NCBI GenBank assembly: GCA_964480635.1
Contig: CAYZQE010000011.1
Span: 1 to 40,616, forward strand
Source: CAYZQE01 sp964480635
GTDB taxonomy: Bacteria; Pseudomonadota; Gammaproteobacteria; GCA-001735895
Reading direction: 5' to 3'
Length of the DNA stretch: 40,616 nucleotides
Below, piece after piece: positions 7,903-15,456 of this stretch. Under the pieces are notes generated by a model. It worked only from the letters and a program-made list of their open reading frames with translations. It had not been told where the DNA came from and made no database searches. Made by a program: the position numbers and the translations under genes. Numbering within the stretch: position 1 is the stretch's first letter; every line of letters begins with the position of its first letter.

Positions 7903-9738
7903 CTAGGTTTGGTTAAATAACCCCGATAAAACAGCCATTTGAACAATATCAGTTGATGATTTAGAGCCGGTTTTACGCAAAGCATTCGCCCGATGCATTT
8001 CAATGGTTTTAACACTTAAATTTAAAAGACGAGCCATGCTTTTATTAGACTCTCCCTGCATTAATAGCTTAATCACCTCTTTTTCACGTTTTGTCACTGC
8101 TTTGAATCGAAGCTTTAAATTATGACTTTTATGCTCAATTTTTTTCTCAATTGAAACAGACAGCGCTTCGTAGCCAATCCAGTGAGCAATTAAATATAAA
8201 ATATTATGGCTTAAATTAGACTCGTTTTTAGCGAACTCTAATTTTTCAAATGAATGCGAAGAAGCCAACTCTAAAATATAATGCAATTGTCCATTTAAAA
8301 ATATAGGGCATGACAAATACTCCTTCCATTGCTGATCGTTATCACTATAAAAAGGTTTTTTCTGCTGAATTACTTGTTGCGCCAAATGCAAAGATAATGG
8401 TGCGCAGACTTCCTTAACACTGGGCCTAACGCAGCATAAAATAAAATCTGATTCTGCGACCTCAGATAACATCACTGACTCAAAACCTAGGTAATATCTT
8501 AATGCATCAACAACAGAGTTTAAACGTTGGGTTCGGCTCAAATCTTCACGAATAAAAATTGCGTAAATATTCTGCAACGCATCACAACCTTTATTTAGCT
8601 CGACTTCGGTCGCTATATGTTTGCTAATTTCAGTCTTTAAATTAACATTAATTCGCTTCAGCTCATCCGTGCGTTCAATCACTGCTTGCTCTAAATATGC
8701 TTGAGACTTTTGCAGTTCGTGTTGAGCATCTTGAAGCTGTTGATTTGATTTATAAAACCGCAATAACAAAATAGCGCTTAGAATAAACAACGCTGCTATC
8801 ACCATAATCCATTGATAATAGAGTCGCCATAACTCATGCAAAGATAATGATCGTGGCAAATAAGGCGGTACTTGCAAACGCTTTAGCACATCATGCACTG
8901 AGGAATAATTTAAAGGGATTGTCCAGCCTGCGCCATTTGCCTTAAGCGCGGCAACATCGTTAGCGGGCATTTGTAACAAGGCTTTAACAATATTTTTAGA
9001 AAGCTCTAAATCGGTATGAGCTAATTTAGCAAACGGCCACTCTGGAAACATGCCAAAACTACGATAAAATGGAAATAATTTGTTTTCTTTTAACGCGATA
9101 ATTTTAATGGCTTTTAAATCAATGACGCCTTGAGCTGCCATTTTCTCAAGCACGCCGCTGCGTACCGTAGCAATATCGGCTTTACCGTCTAACACTGCCA
9201 TCACTAAATCAATATGCGGAAAACCAAGCCATAAAACATCCATGTCTTGTTTGACATCAATCCCAGCATTTAACAATTCATTGTGAGCCAGTTGAAAACC
9301 ACCGAAAGCTTGTTCATTAACAGCGGCTAAAACCTTGCCTTTTACATCATAAATATTATTAATTTCACCATCATTTCGCGCCATTAATACCGCACTAAAT
9401 TGGTTCAATTTTTGCTCTTTATAGCGAGACACTAAGGTTGCGATGCTGGTGATGCCTTGCTCAACCTCTAGTAAAACGAAATGACCTGGGTTGGTTAAAA
9501 TAAAATCTAATGATTTTTTATTAATGGCATGAGCAAATTCTTCATGTGTTAAAGGAAGAATATGAAATTGAGTATCATTAATCTGTTTCGATAAATAATC
9601 GGCTGTTGGCTGCCAACGTGCTATCGCTTGTTCCTTTCCATTATAAGCTAATACACCGATATTCACGTCTTGAGCTACTGCAAAAGCAACGTAACTTTGA
9701 AGTATCAATAGGATAATGAATCTTGGCATAGAAATCAT
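7903..9738 (-). CDS. Membrane-bound PhnD-GAF-LuxR one-component regulator
   Basis: 611 residues. A signal peptide (1-22) leads into a periplasmic PhnD-like binding domain (about 24-290: NIGVLAYNGKE, DFILTNPGH, GKVLAAVNEQAFGGFQLAH). A transmembrane helix follows at about 308-328, then a coiled coil (330-385), a divergent GAF-like domain (about 390-530) and a C-terminal LuxR HTH (TKREKEVIKLLMQGESNKSM, SVKTIEMHRANALRK). The periplasmic half resembles that of TtrS, the tetrathionate sensor kinase, but here the kinase is replaced by a DNA-binding domain, so signal and promoter contact lie in one membrane protein. The DsrE neighbour points to an oxidised or sulfane sulfur ligand. That ligand is inference. 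Confidence 0.85.
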   Translation of the reverse strand: MISMPRFIILLILQSYVAFAVAQDVNIGVLAYNGKEQAIARWQPTADYLSKQINDTQFHILPLTHEEFAHAINKKSLDFILTNPGHFVLLEVEQGITSIATLVSRYKEQKLNQFSAVLMARNDGEINNIYDVKGKVLAAVNEQAFGGFQLAHNELLNAGIDVKQDMDVLWLGFPHIDLVMAVLDGKADIATVRSGVLEKMAAQGVIDLKAIKIIALKENKLFPFYRSFGMFPEWPFAKLAHTDLELSKNIVKALLQMPANDVAALKANGAGWTIPLNYSSVHDVLKRLQVPPYLPRSLSLHELWRLYYQWIMVIAALFILSAILLLRFYKSNQQLQDAQHELQKSQAYLEQAVIERTDELKRINVNLKTEISKHIATEVELNKGCDALQNIYAIFIREDLSRTQRLNSVVDALRYYLGFESVMLSEVAESDFILCCVRPSVKEVCAPLSLHLAQQVIQQKKPFYSDNDQQWKEYLSCPIFLNGQLHYILELASSHSFEKLEFAKNESNLSHNILYLIAHWIGYEALSVSIEKKIEHKSHNLKLRFKAVTKREKEVIKLLMQGESNKSMARLLNLSVKTIEMHRANALRKTGSKSSTDIVQMAVLSGLFNQT

Positions 9739-9883
9739 TCTAACTGGATATAACTATCAATATAAGGGCTTTCGAAACAACGGGCGGAGTCGAAACAAAC
9801 ACTTCGTCCTAAAGAATAAACTTATTAATAAAGTTACCGCCGACTTCGACCCCTGAAAACAAACAATCCTGCTTAATTCAGCT

Positions 9884-10384
9884 TCATAAAAAAGATTTTA
9901 TTTCGTGCCATTTCTTAAGTTTATCTTCAAAATTAAGGGCCGCATGAGCTGGGCTGGTAGACGGTAATTGAATCAAAGTAATATCTGATGGCAAGAGAGG
10001 CATCGCCAATTTTTTAAACCATTTAAATGAAGCCCCTCCATTACAAAAAACATGCTTGATAGCTGGATGGGACTTAAACAAACCCTCAAAATCATTACTA
10101 ACGACGCTGTCTTTATTAATAGCACTATCTAAACTCCCTTTGCGCTCACACTGCTTTAAACTGTCCCAAATAACAATCGGTAGGTTTTGGCATTGCTCGA
10201 CCGAATGCTCATAACCTAATGAAGTATCAATATCAAACAACTCGGCCATAATCGGCCAAAAAGTATTACGCGGATGTGCAAAGTATTGTTGTTGCTTTAA
10301 AGAGATAACACCGGGTGAAGAACCCAGTATGAGAGTCTTGGGGTTTGTGCCGATGATGGGTGGAAAAGATTGGGCAATGGTCAT
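9884..10384 (-). CDS. DNA-deoxyinosine glycosylase (UDG superfamily)
   Basis: 166 residues, a typical length for the family. TLILGSSPGVISL is the N-terminal catalytic-loop motif, QQYFAHPRNTFWPIM is the strongly conserved segment of this subgroup, VIWDSLKQCERKGSLD follows, and LPSTSPAHA near the C-terminus corresponds to the leucine-intercalation loop. The enzyme removes hypoxanthine (deaminated adenine) from DNA to start base-excision repair. It is a single gene with no close partner; the 145-bp gap before it holds only short direct repeats. Confidence 0.85.
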   Translation of the reverse strand: MTIAQSFPPIIGTNPKTLILGSSPGVISLKQQQYFAHPRNTFWPIMAELFDIDTSLGYEHSVEQCQNLPIVIWDSLKQCERKGSLDSAINKDSVVSNDFEGLFKSHPAIKHVFCNGGASFKWFKKLAMPLLPSDITLIQLPSTSPAHAALNFEDKLKKWHEIKSFL

Positions 10385-10548
10385 TGAAAGTGGAGAACAA
10401 TATTGAGATTTCCCCCTCGGTAATTGCCCATCGACTCTGACTCCTGTTTCGTTCTATCGCTGGCTCCTACCTTTGTGCATTGCTCTAATAAGGAAGCTCT
10501 GATTAAGTCCATAAATTTTACGAGCTATGGAGAGACTACTTTTAGACA

Positions 10549-10668
10549 TTACGTTTTAGATTGGGCTTGGGGTTCATCAGTTCAAGGCAAAAAATGTGCA
10601 CATACATGTGTATGTAATCATTTTTAAACGCCGAAATGGTGGAACCCAAGCCCAATATCAAACGTAAT
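10549..10668. repeat. 120-bp MITE-like inverted repeat after rho
   Basis: The arms at 10549-10575 and 10642-10668 are near-perfect complements, sharing ATTACGTTT and ATTGGGCTTGGG; they differ over three central bases and by one G. Inside are nested stems AAAAATG/CATTTTT and a perfect ACATACA-TG-TGTATGT hairpin at 10600-10615. It starts 6 bp past the rho stop codon, so rho mRNA would end in this structure. No transposase lies nearby. The 10385-10548 stretch holds no gene I can support. Confidence 0.6.
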
Positions 10669-10673
10669 TTAAG

Positions 10674-11930
10674 TTATGACTTCATTTGGTCGAAGAACTC
10701 TACATTGGTTTTTGACGATTGCATACGATCCAACACAAATTCTATGGCCGCTGACTCATCCATCGTGTGTAAGAATTTACGTAAAATCCACATTTTTTGT
10801 AGATCATCTTCTTTCATCAATAATTCTTCGCGGCGGGTGCCAGAACGATTTACATTAATGGCTGGGAAAATTCGCTTCTCTGCGATTTTACGATCTAAGT
10901 GTACTTCCATATTACCTGTACCTTTAAATTCTTCGTAAATCACTTCGTCCATTTTTGAACCCGTTTCTATTAAGGTTGTTGCAATAATGGTTAGGCTGCC
11001 ACCTTCTTCGATATTTCGTGCTGCGCCAAAGAAACGTTTAGGGCGATGTAAAGCATGCGCATCGACACCACCTGTTAATACCTTACCTGATGACGGAATC
11101 GTTGTGTTATAAGCGCGTGCTAAACGAGTAATTGAGTCGAGTAAAATAACCACGTCTTTTTTATGCTCTACCAGACGCTTTGCCTTTTCTATCACCATTT
11201 CGGCAACTTGAACATGACGGCTTGCTGGTTCATCAAACGTTGAGGCAATCACTTCACCTTTCACCATACGGCGCATTTCTGTCACTTCTTCTGGACGCTC
11301 ATCTATTAACAAGACAATAAGATGACAATCTGGATGGTTACTGGCTATTGATTGCGCTATATTTTGCAACATCAATGTTTTACCAGCCTTTGGTGGTGAC
11401 ACTATTAAACCACGTTGGCCTTTACCAATGGGTGACACCATATCAATAATACGCGGTGTAATATCTTCTGTTGAGCCGTTACCACGCTCTAAGGTTAAGC
11501 GATCGGTTGGATGCAATGGTGTTAGGTTTTCAAACAGTATCTTATGTTTCATACTATCTGGAGAGCCAAAGTTAATTTGATCAACTTTTAACAAAGCAAA
11601 ATAACGCTCGTTATCTTTAGGGGGGCGAATCTTGCCACTAACATTGTCACCTGTACGCAGATTAAAACGACGAATTTGACTAGGCGATATATAAATATCA
11701 TCTGGCCCAGCTAGATAGGAGCTATCAGCCGAACGTAAAAAACCGAAACCATCTTGCAGAATTTCTAAAACACCATCACCGAATATATCCTTACCCAACT
11801 TAGCCTGCGCTTTTAATAGTGCAAACGTAATATCCTGTCGGCGCATTCTTGGAGAGAAATCACCACCCATAGATTTTAATAATTCGATAAGCTCAGGAAC
11901 GGTTTTTTTCTTTAGATCATTTAGATTCAT
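10674..11930 (-). CDS. rho: Transcription termination factor Rho
   Basis: 418 residues, against 419 in E. coli, with the same start MNLNDLKKK. I chose this ATG over an upstream TTG at 11945. The N-terminal RNA-binding region includes GDGVLEILQDGFGFLRS and SSYLAGPDDIYISPSQIRRF. The ATPase core has the Walker A PPKAGKT, VLLIDERPEEVTEM, LLDSITRLARAYN and the R-loop region GKVLTGGVDAHALHRPKRFF. The hexamer binds rut sites on nascent RNA and terminates transcription. It follows trxA in the same direction, with a strong terminator between them. The 3' end runs into a long inverted repeat. Confidence 0.97.
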   Translation of the reverse strand: MNLNDLKKKTVPELIELLKSMGGDFSPRMRRQDITFALLKAQAKLGKDIFGDGVLEILQDGFGFLRSADSSYLAGPDDIYISPSQIRRFNLRTGDNVSGKIRPPKDNERYFALLKVDQINFGSPDSMKHKILFENLTPLHPTDRLTLERGNGSTEDITPRIIDMVSPIGKGQRGLIVSPPKAGKTLMLQNIAQSIASNHPDCHLIVLLIDERPEEVTEMRRMVKGEVIASTFDEPASRHVQVAEMVIEKAKRLVEHKKDVVILLDSITRLARAYNTTIPSSGKVLTGGVDAHALHRPKRFFGAARNIEEGGSLTIIATTLIETGSKMDEVIYEEFKGTGNMEVHLDRKIAEKRIFPAINVNRSGTRREELLMKEDDLQKMWILRKFLHTMDESAAIEFVLDRMQSSKTNVEFFDQMKS

Positions 11931-12082
11931 AGGACAACATGCCAATTAAGGAAGAGAATAAGAAGGAAAGGTTTTTGTATTTTTAAATTAGTGTTTTTTT
12001 AAAACTTGAAATTATTTTTGAACGTTAAGAGCAGTTTCCGAACAGGAACTGTCTTTTATTTCACATGAAGATAGCACATGAA
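11931..12082 (-). promoter_or_regulatory. rho leader with a hairpin
   Basis: The AT-rich region between the trxA terminator and rho contains a stem from GACAGTTCC pairing with GGAAACTG (plus 12030-12053) and a long unstructured A/T tract up to the start codon. E. coli rho is autoregulated by attenuation in its leader; a similar mechanism is possible here, but I see no specific rut element by eye. Confidence 0.3.
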
Positions 12083-12116
12083 ATAAAAGTCGTCCAACGA
12101 TTTGGACGACTTTTAT
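12083..12116. terminator. Bidirectional terminator between trxA and rho
   Basis: A perfect 15-bp stem, ATAAAAGTCGTCCAA / TTGGACGACTTTTAT, with a 4-nt loop. The T-rich 3' arm works on both strands. It is 17 nt past the trxA stop codon, so trxA and rho are separate transcription units. Confidence 0.88.
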
Positions 12117-12133
12117 GTTTATTACCCGTATTT

Positions 12134-12460
12134 CTAGATATTACTATCAATAAAGGCCGTTAACTGTGATTTCGATAAAGCACCAACTTTAGTAGCCTCA
12201 ACATTACCACCTTTAAAAAGCATTAATGTCGGGATGCCGCGAATACCATATTTAGGTGGCGTTGCTGCATTCTCATCAATATTAAGCTTAGTAATGATCA
12301 CCTTACCATCATACTCTTCTGCAATTTCTTCTAATACAGGTGCAATCATCTTACAGGGTCCACACCAGTCAGCCCAATAATCCACTAATACAGGTAATTC
12401 AGCCTGAATCACTTCACTATCAAAAGAATCATCCGTTAAATAAACGATTTTATCACTCAC
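12134..12460 (-). CDS. trxA: Thioredoxin
   Basis: 108 residues, the standard length for TrxA (E. coli 109). The active site WADWCGPCK holds the redox Cys pair, VDYWADW and KYGIRGIPTLMLFKGG carry the conserved cis-Pro loop. It reduces protein disulfides in the cytoplasm with electrons from thioredoxin reductase. The start is GTG with GGAG a few bases upstream. A trxA-rho order is shared with E. coli, where rhlB is the divergent neighbour; here rhlB lies almost 9 kb away, beyond the accessory block. Confidence 0.96.
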   Translation of the reverse strand: MSDKIVYLTDDSFDSEVIQAELPVLVDYWADWCGPCKMIAPVLEEIAEEYDGKVIITKLNIDENAATPPKYGIRGIPTLMLFKGGNVEATKVGALSKSQLTAFIDSNI

Positions 12461-12498
12461 TATTTTGTCTCCAAAAGATTACACATTAAATATAAACA

Positions 12499-12528
12499 AT
12501 TATATAAGGTCATTATTCAAGCCATCAA
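12499..12528 (-). promoter_or_regulatory. Candidate trxA promoter
   Basis: Minus-strand TTGATG (plus 12523-12528), 18 bp, then TATAAT (plus 12499-12504), about 40 bp before the GTG start of trxA. Confidence 0.5.
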
Positions 12529-12969
12529 GGCTTAACCTTAAATTCATTTGTCATGTTAGCTGCATATAAACTCAATGCAAGTTGAATTTATAGGCCGCTC
12601 AGTAAAAACATCAGAAATATACCCACTGAATCCAATCATTCACAAGGAAATAAGCGAACTAGCAATACATTGCTAAAAAAATGGAACCTAATCTTACACC
12701 CTAATGCGTGTTGAATTTATTAAATATCATGCCCATCACCCCCTAGAATTCAAAAAAGAGAAAAAGCATTCATCAAGAATATCCTCTGCACAAGACAAAC
12801 AAATAGAGACCCTATTATTGGCAAAAAGGAAATGTGTCTTAGCACACAGAACGCGGGCTCAAGTCATCGCCTTAAAAACACCCTATAATTTGCAGTTTAC
12901 TGCTTGTATTGAACCACTAGATTACTGTAAGTTAATCTAAATCATCAGAAATAATGAGAATAATAGTTT
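12529..12969. other. Intergenic region at the left edge of the accessory block
   Basis: No gene here is well supported. It contains an IS-end remnant at 12641-12674. A 78-codon plus-strand frame at 12704-12940 encodes a very basic peptide (LLLAKRKCVLAHRTRAQ in the middle) that I do not recognise. It has no Shine-Dalgarno, so it may be a small hypothetical gene or decayed sequence. Confidence 0.4.
12641..12674 (-). mobile_element. IS-end remnant, left edge of the block
   Basis: The sequence CACAAGGAAATAAGCG followed by AACTAGCAATACATTGCT matches 21317-21351 with one 1-nt gap and two substitutions, in the same orientation. At the right-hand site this stretch is the leader of a decayed transposase gene, so the left copy is probably the end of a second, deleted copy of that IS. 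Confidence 0.5.
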
Positions 12970-13227
12970 ATGAGCACTACTCCTTCAACAGATCACTTTA
13001 TTGCTAACAACGGCATCGAATATTCAGGGTCTCATTTAATCATTGATTTACGGTGCGATGCTCGGTATTTGAGTGGTGAGCTGTCTTTAAAGAAAACCTT
13101 AAAGCAATGTGTTGCTGAGTGTCATCGTGCTGACTCTTACAAATCCTTTGGCGCTTTAAAACAAGCATTTAATGTTGATACGTTGGCAGTTGAAAAATTG
13201 CTACGCGGCAATATGACGCAATTTTAA
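12970..13227 (+). CDS. SpeD-like protein lacking the catalytic core
   Basis: 85 residues. YSGSHLIIDLRCD and the helix SLKKTLKQCVAEC match the N-terminal strand and helix of bacterial AdoMet decarboxylase. Directly after, DSYKSFGALKQAFNVD...VEKLLRGNM matches that family's C-terminal helix and the LKRG-like tail. The roughly 45 residues normally between them are absent, including the self-cleaving Glu-Ser-His site that makes the pyruvoyl cofactor and the HTWPE motif. The frame is open and the stop overlaps the next start (TAATG). It cannot be a working decarboxylase. It may be a decayed gene or a small regulatory or structural subunit of the SpeE-like enzyme. Similarity is by eye. Confidence 0.6.
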   Translation: MSTTPSTDHFIANNGIEYSGSHLIIDLRCDARYLSGELSLKKTLKQCVAECHRADSYKSFGALKQAFNVDTLAVEKLLRGNMTQF

Positions 13228-14963
13228 TGATGGCGACGCAAAAAATGAAAATGTCGTTACGCCAACACGACCTATTTTTGTTCAGCATTATGGCTATTTT
13301 GGCTGGCTGCGGCCTAATTTATGAATATTTATTGTCACACTATGCGGGGCGTATTTTAGGCGCAGTAGAAAGCGTTATTTTTGCCATGATCGGGGTGATG
13401 ATTGTGGCAATGGGGTTAGGTGCTTTTGCAGCACGCATTTTTAAAAAATATTTTGATGCGTTTGTCTGGTTAGAATTGTTGATTGCCGTTTTAGGCGTTT
13501 GTTCGGTGTTGATTTTAGCAGGCAGCACTGCGTTGGCTAATATTTTCCCCCAAATTCTGATGCAAACTTTTTCCTTGCCACCAGACTTAATACCCAAAGG
13601 CGGAATGATCCTTTGGGCTCACAAAATCGCTGCCGTTGTGCCCTATTTGATGGGCTTTGTGCTGGGGTTTTTTATCGGTATGGAAATCCCATTAATCGCC
13701 AGCATGCGTGAAGAACTGTATGCCAAACACCTAAAAAACAACACTGGGTCAGTGTATGGGGTGGATTATATTGGTGCCGGAATCGGCGCGGCGTTATGGG
13801 TGTTGTTTATGTTGAAAATGCCTCCAACAGAGGCTGCGGTCATCACTGCAAGTGTTAATTTATCCGTTGGACTACTGTTTTATTTTGTTTATCGCAAACG
13901 CATCAATCATGGGGTGTGGGTCGTTATAGCTCATTTAGCAGTGATGGGGTTGATCGTGGTCATTGGTATTAATGGCACGCGCTGGGATAACGCTATGGAA
14001 GACTTGCTTTACAAAGACAGTGTTGTGTTTAGCTATAATACGCAGTATCAGCACATCACCATTACTGAGCGCCTCATGGATCCTAGCCAACCTAAAATTA
14101 TTTCTCTTTTTATCAACGGTCGAGCACAGTTTTCTAGTAGTGATGAGATTATTTATCACGCTATGCTGGTAGCGCCAGTCATGCATGCTGCTGCACGGCA
14201 AGAAAATATTTTAATTATCGGTGGTGGTGACGGCTTAGCGCTGCGTGATGTACTCAGGTGGCAGCCTAAAAATGTGGATTTAATTGATATTGATAGAGCG
14301 TTAGTTGATTTTTTTAAAACGCCCAAAGTGCAAAATGGCGTGGTGATTAATCAGCCATTTTTAGACCTTAATGAGAATGCTTTTAATGATAATAGGGTTA
14401 ATACAATCTTCGGTGATGCGTTTCTTGAAGTGGATCGTTTAATTCAGCAGCAGCAGTTATATGATGTCATTATTGTTGATTTGCCTGACCCCAGTCATCC
14501 TGACTTAAACAAACTGTATTCTGCTCGATTTTATGCCAAGTTAAATAATTTATTATTCGGCGATGGTGCTTTAGTGGTGCAGTCAACGTCGCCATATCAT
14601 GCTAAAAACACCTTTTTATCCATTGGTAAAACGGTTAAGTTTGCAGGCTTTAAACATGTTGAGCAATTTCATCATAATGTACCGAGCTTTGGTGAATGGG
14701 GGTGGACTATCGCCACTAAAAATGGGCTATCCGCAAAGGATCGACTGAGTACTTTGAAAGAAATAAAAGTCGATGACCATTGGTCAACCATGGGCGTAAT
14801 TTTAGCGGCCTTTGAATTTAGTAAGCACTTCTTTGATGATTTAGAGTCAATCAAAGTGAACCGTATCAATAACCTTGCAGCTCATCAATATCATGTGAGT
14901 GACTGGCAGAAACAGCAGGGAATTTATAATGTGAGTCCTCAGTATAAATCAAATGCAAATTAA
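13227..14963 (+). CDS. Membrane-embedded SpeE-like polyamine aminopropyltransferase
   Basis: 578 residues. The N-terminal half (about 15-250) has seven predicted transmembrane helices, including GLIYEYLLSHYAGRILG and the helix with FFIGMEIPL. The C-terminal half is a spermidine-synthase fold: INGRAQFSSSDEIIYHAML is the substrate loop, IIGGGDGLALRD (332-336 GGGDG) binds the nucleoside, LIDID and FGDAF follow, and VDLPDPSHP corresponds to the catalytic Asp region. Such proteins transfer aminopropyl groups from decarboxylated AdoMet, but the acceptor for the membrane-bound subfamily is not established. It is translationally coupled to the SpeD-like gene. The membrane part suggests modification of, or at, the inner membrane; that is inference. 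Confidence 0.88.
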   Translation: MMATQKMKMSLRQHDLFLFSIMAILAGCGLIYEYLLSHYAGRILGAVESVIFAMIGVMIVAMGLGAFAARIFKKYFDAFVWLELLIAVLGVCSVLILAGSTALANIFPQILMQTFSLPPDLIPKGGMILWAHKIAAVVPYLMGFVLGFFIGMEIPLIASMREELYAKHLKNNTGSVYGVDYIGAGIGAALWVLFMLKMPPTEAAVITASVNLSVGLLFYFVYRKRINHGVWVVIAHLAVMGLIVVIGINGTRWDNAMEDLLYKDSVVFSYNTQYQHITITERLMDPSQPKIISLFINGRAQFSSSDEIIYHAMLVAPVMHAAARQENILIIGGGDGLALRDVLRWQPKNVDLIDIDRALVDFFKTPKVQNGVVINQPFLDLNENAFNDNRVNTIFGDAFLEVDRLIQQQQLYDVIIVDLPDPSHPDLNKLYSARFYAKLNNLLFGDGALVVQSTSPYHAKNTFLSIGKTVKFAGFKHVEQFHHNVPSFGEWGWTIATKNGLSAKDRLSTLKEIKVDDHWSTMGVILAAFEFSKHFFDDLESIKVNRINNLAAHQYHVSDWQKQQGIYNVSPQYKSNAN

Positions 14964-14970
14964 AATATTA

Positions 14971-15004
14971 TTGACATAATATGTCGTTACGACATATTAT
15001 GTCA
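14971..15004 (+). promoter_or_regulatory. Promoter overlapped by a nested palindromic operator
   Basis: TTGACA (14971-14976), 18 bp, TATTAT (14995-15000) is a strong sigma70-type promoter facing the DUF2170-pspA genes. Exactly over it lies a perfect inverted repeat, 15-bp arms at 14972-14986 and 14990-15004 with a 3-nt centre. Each arm is itself a palindrome of the form GACATA-W-TATGTC, so there are two adjacent dyads 18 bp apart. No T-tract follows, so it is not a terminator. A tandem ribbon-helix-helix protein in the operon (16797-17120) is the obvious candidate ligand. Confidence 0.7.
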
Positions 15005-15027
15005 CCACACCAATGACTGGAGTTAAA

Positions 15028-15453
15028 ATGAACGACAATAAATTACACGATTATATTTCAAAATTGAATGGCAGTAGCTTGTCAGATAACAGTCGTTTAG
15101 CGGCGACTTTGTTTGATGAAGAGCATTCGGTTATTTGTATTGAAGTTGAGCTTCGTGAAGAGTTCCCTATTTATATGACACTAGATGAAGGGCAAATTTT
15201 ATGCACCACGCACTTATTTTCAGATCAGGAAGTGAGGGCCGATAAACGGGCTGAAATGAATGAATATATGTTGCAATTAAATATTTCCATACCGCTGTCT
15301 GCTTTTTCAAAAGTGGGTGAACAGTATGTGCTTTTTGGTGCGCTAGCGCCACATTCAAGTGTGGATGATGTATTGCATGAAGTTGAGCTATTAAGTGACA
15401 ACGTGCTAGAGGCTATTGAAGCCTTAGCTGACTATTTAAACGAGGTAAAATAA
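15028..15453 (+). CDS. DUF2170 (YjfI-like) protein
   Basis: 141 residues from ATG 15028, chosen over 15013 because GGAG lies 6-7 nt upstream. The sequence LREEFPIYMTLDEGQILCTTHLF, VRADKRAEMNEYMLQLNISIPLS and LFGALAPHSSVDDVLHEVELL matches the DUF2170 family, typified by E. coli YjfI (133 residues). It is acidic and soluble. In many proteobacteria this gene sits directly before a PspA paralogue (yjfJ) and DUF2491 (yjfK), as here, with 3 nt separating it from pspA. No biochemical function is known to me; a chaperone or co-factor role for PspA is a guess from synteny. Confidence 0.85.
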   Translation: MNDNKLHDYISKLNGSSLSDNSRLAATLFDEEHSVICIEVELREEFPIYMTLDEGQILCTTHLFSDQEVRADKRAEMNEYMLQLNISIPLSAFSKVGEQYVLFGALAPHSSVDDVLHEVELLSDNVLEAIEALADYLNEVK

Positions 15454-15456
15454 ACC

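Noticed and set aside
10424..10627. 67-codon frame downstream of the glycosylase
   Set aside because: It covers the nested inverted repeat after rho and has no recognisable protein features.
12704..12940. 78-codon frame upstream of the SpeD-like gene as a firm gene
   Set aside because: No Shine-Dalgarno and no family match; it is described only as a possible small gene in the intergenic entry.
12970..14963. A standard spermidine synthesis speD-speE operon
   Set aside because: The SpeD-like product lacks the catalytic site, and the SpeE-like protein has seven N-terminal membrane helices.
14972..15004. Inverted repeat as terminator of the SpeE-like gene
   Set aside because: The stem is AT-rich with no T-tract, and it coincides with a good promoter, so an operator fits better.
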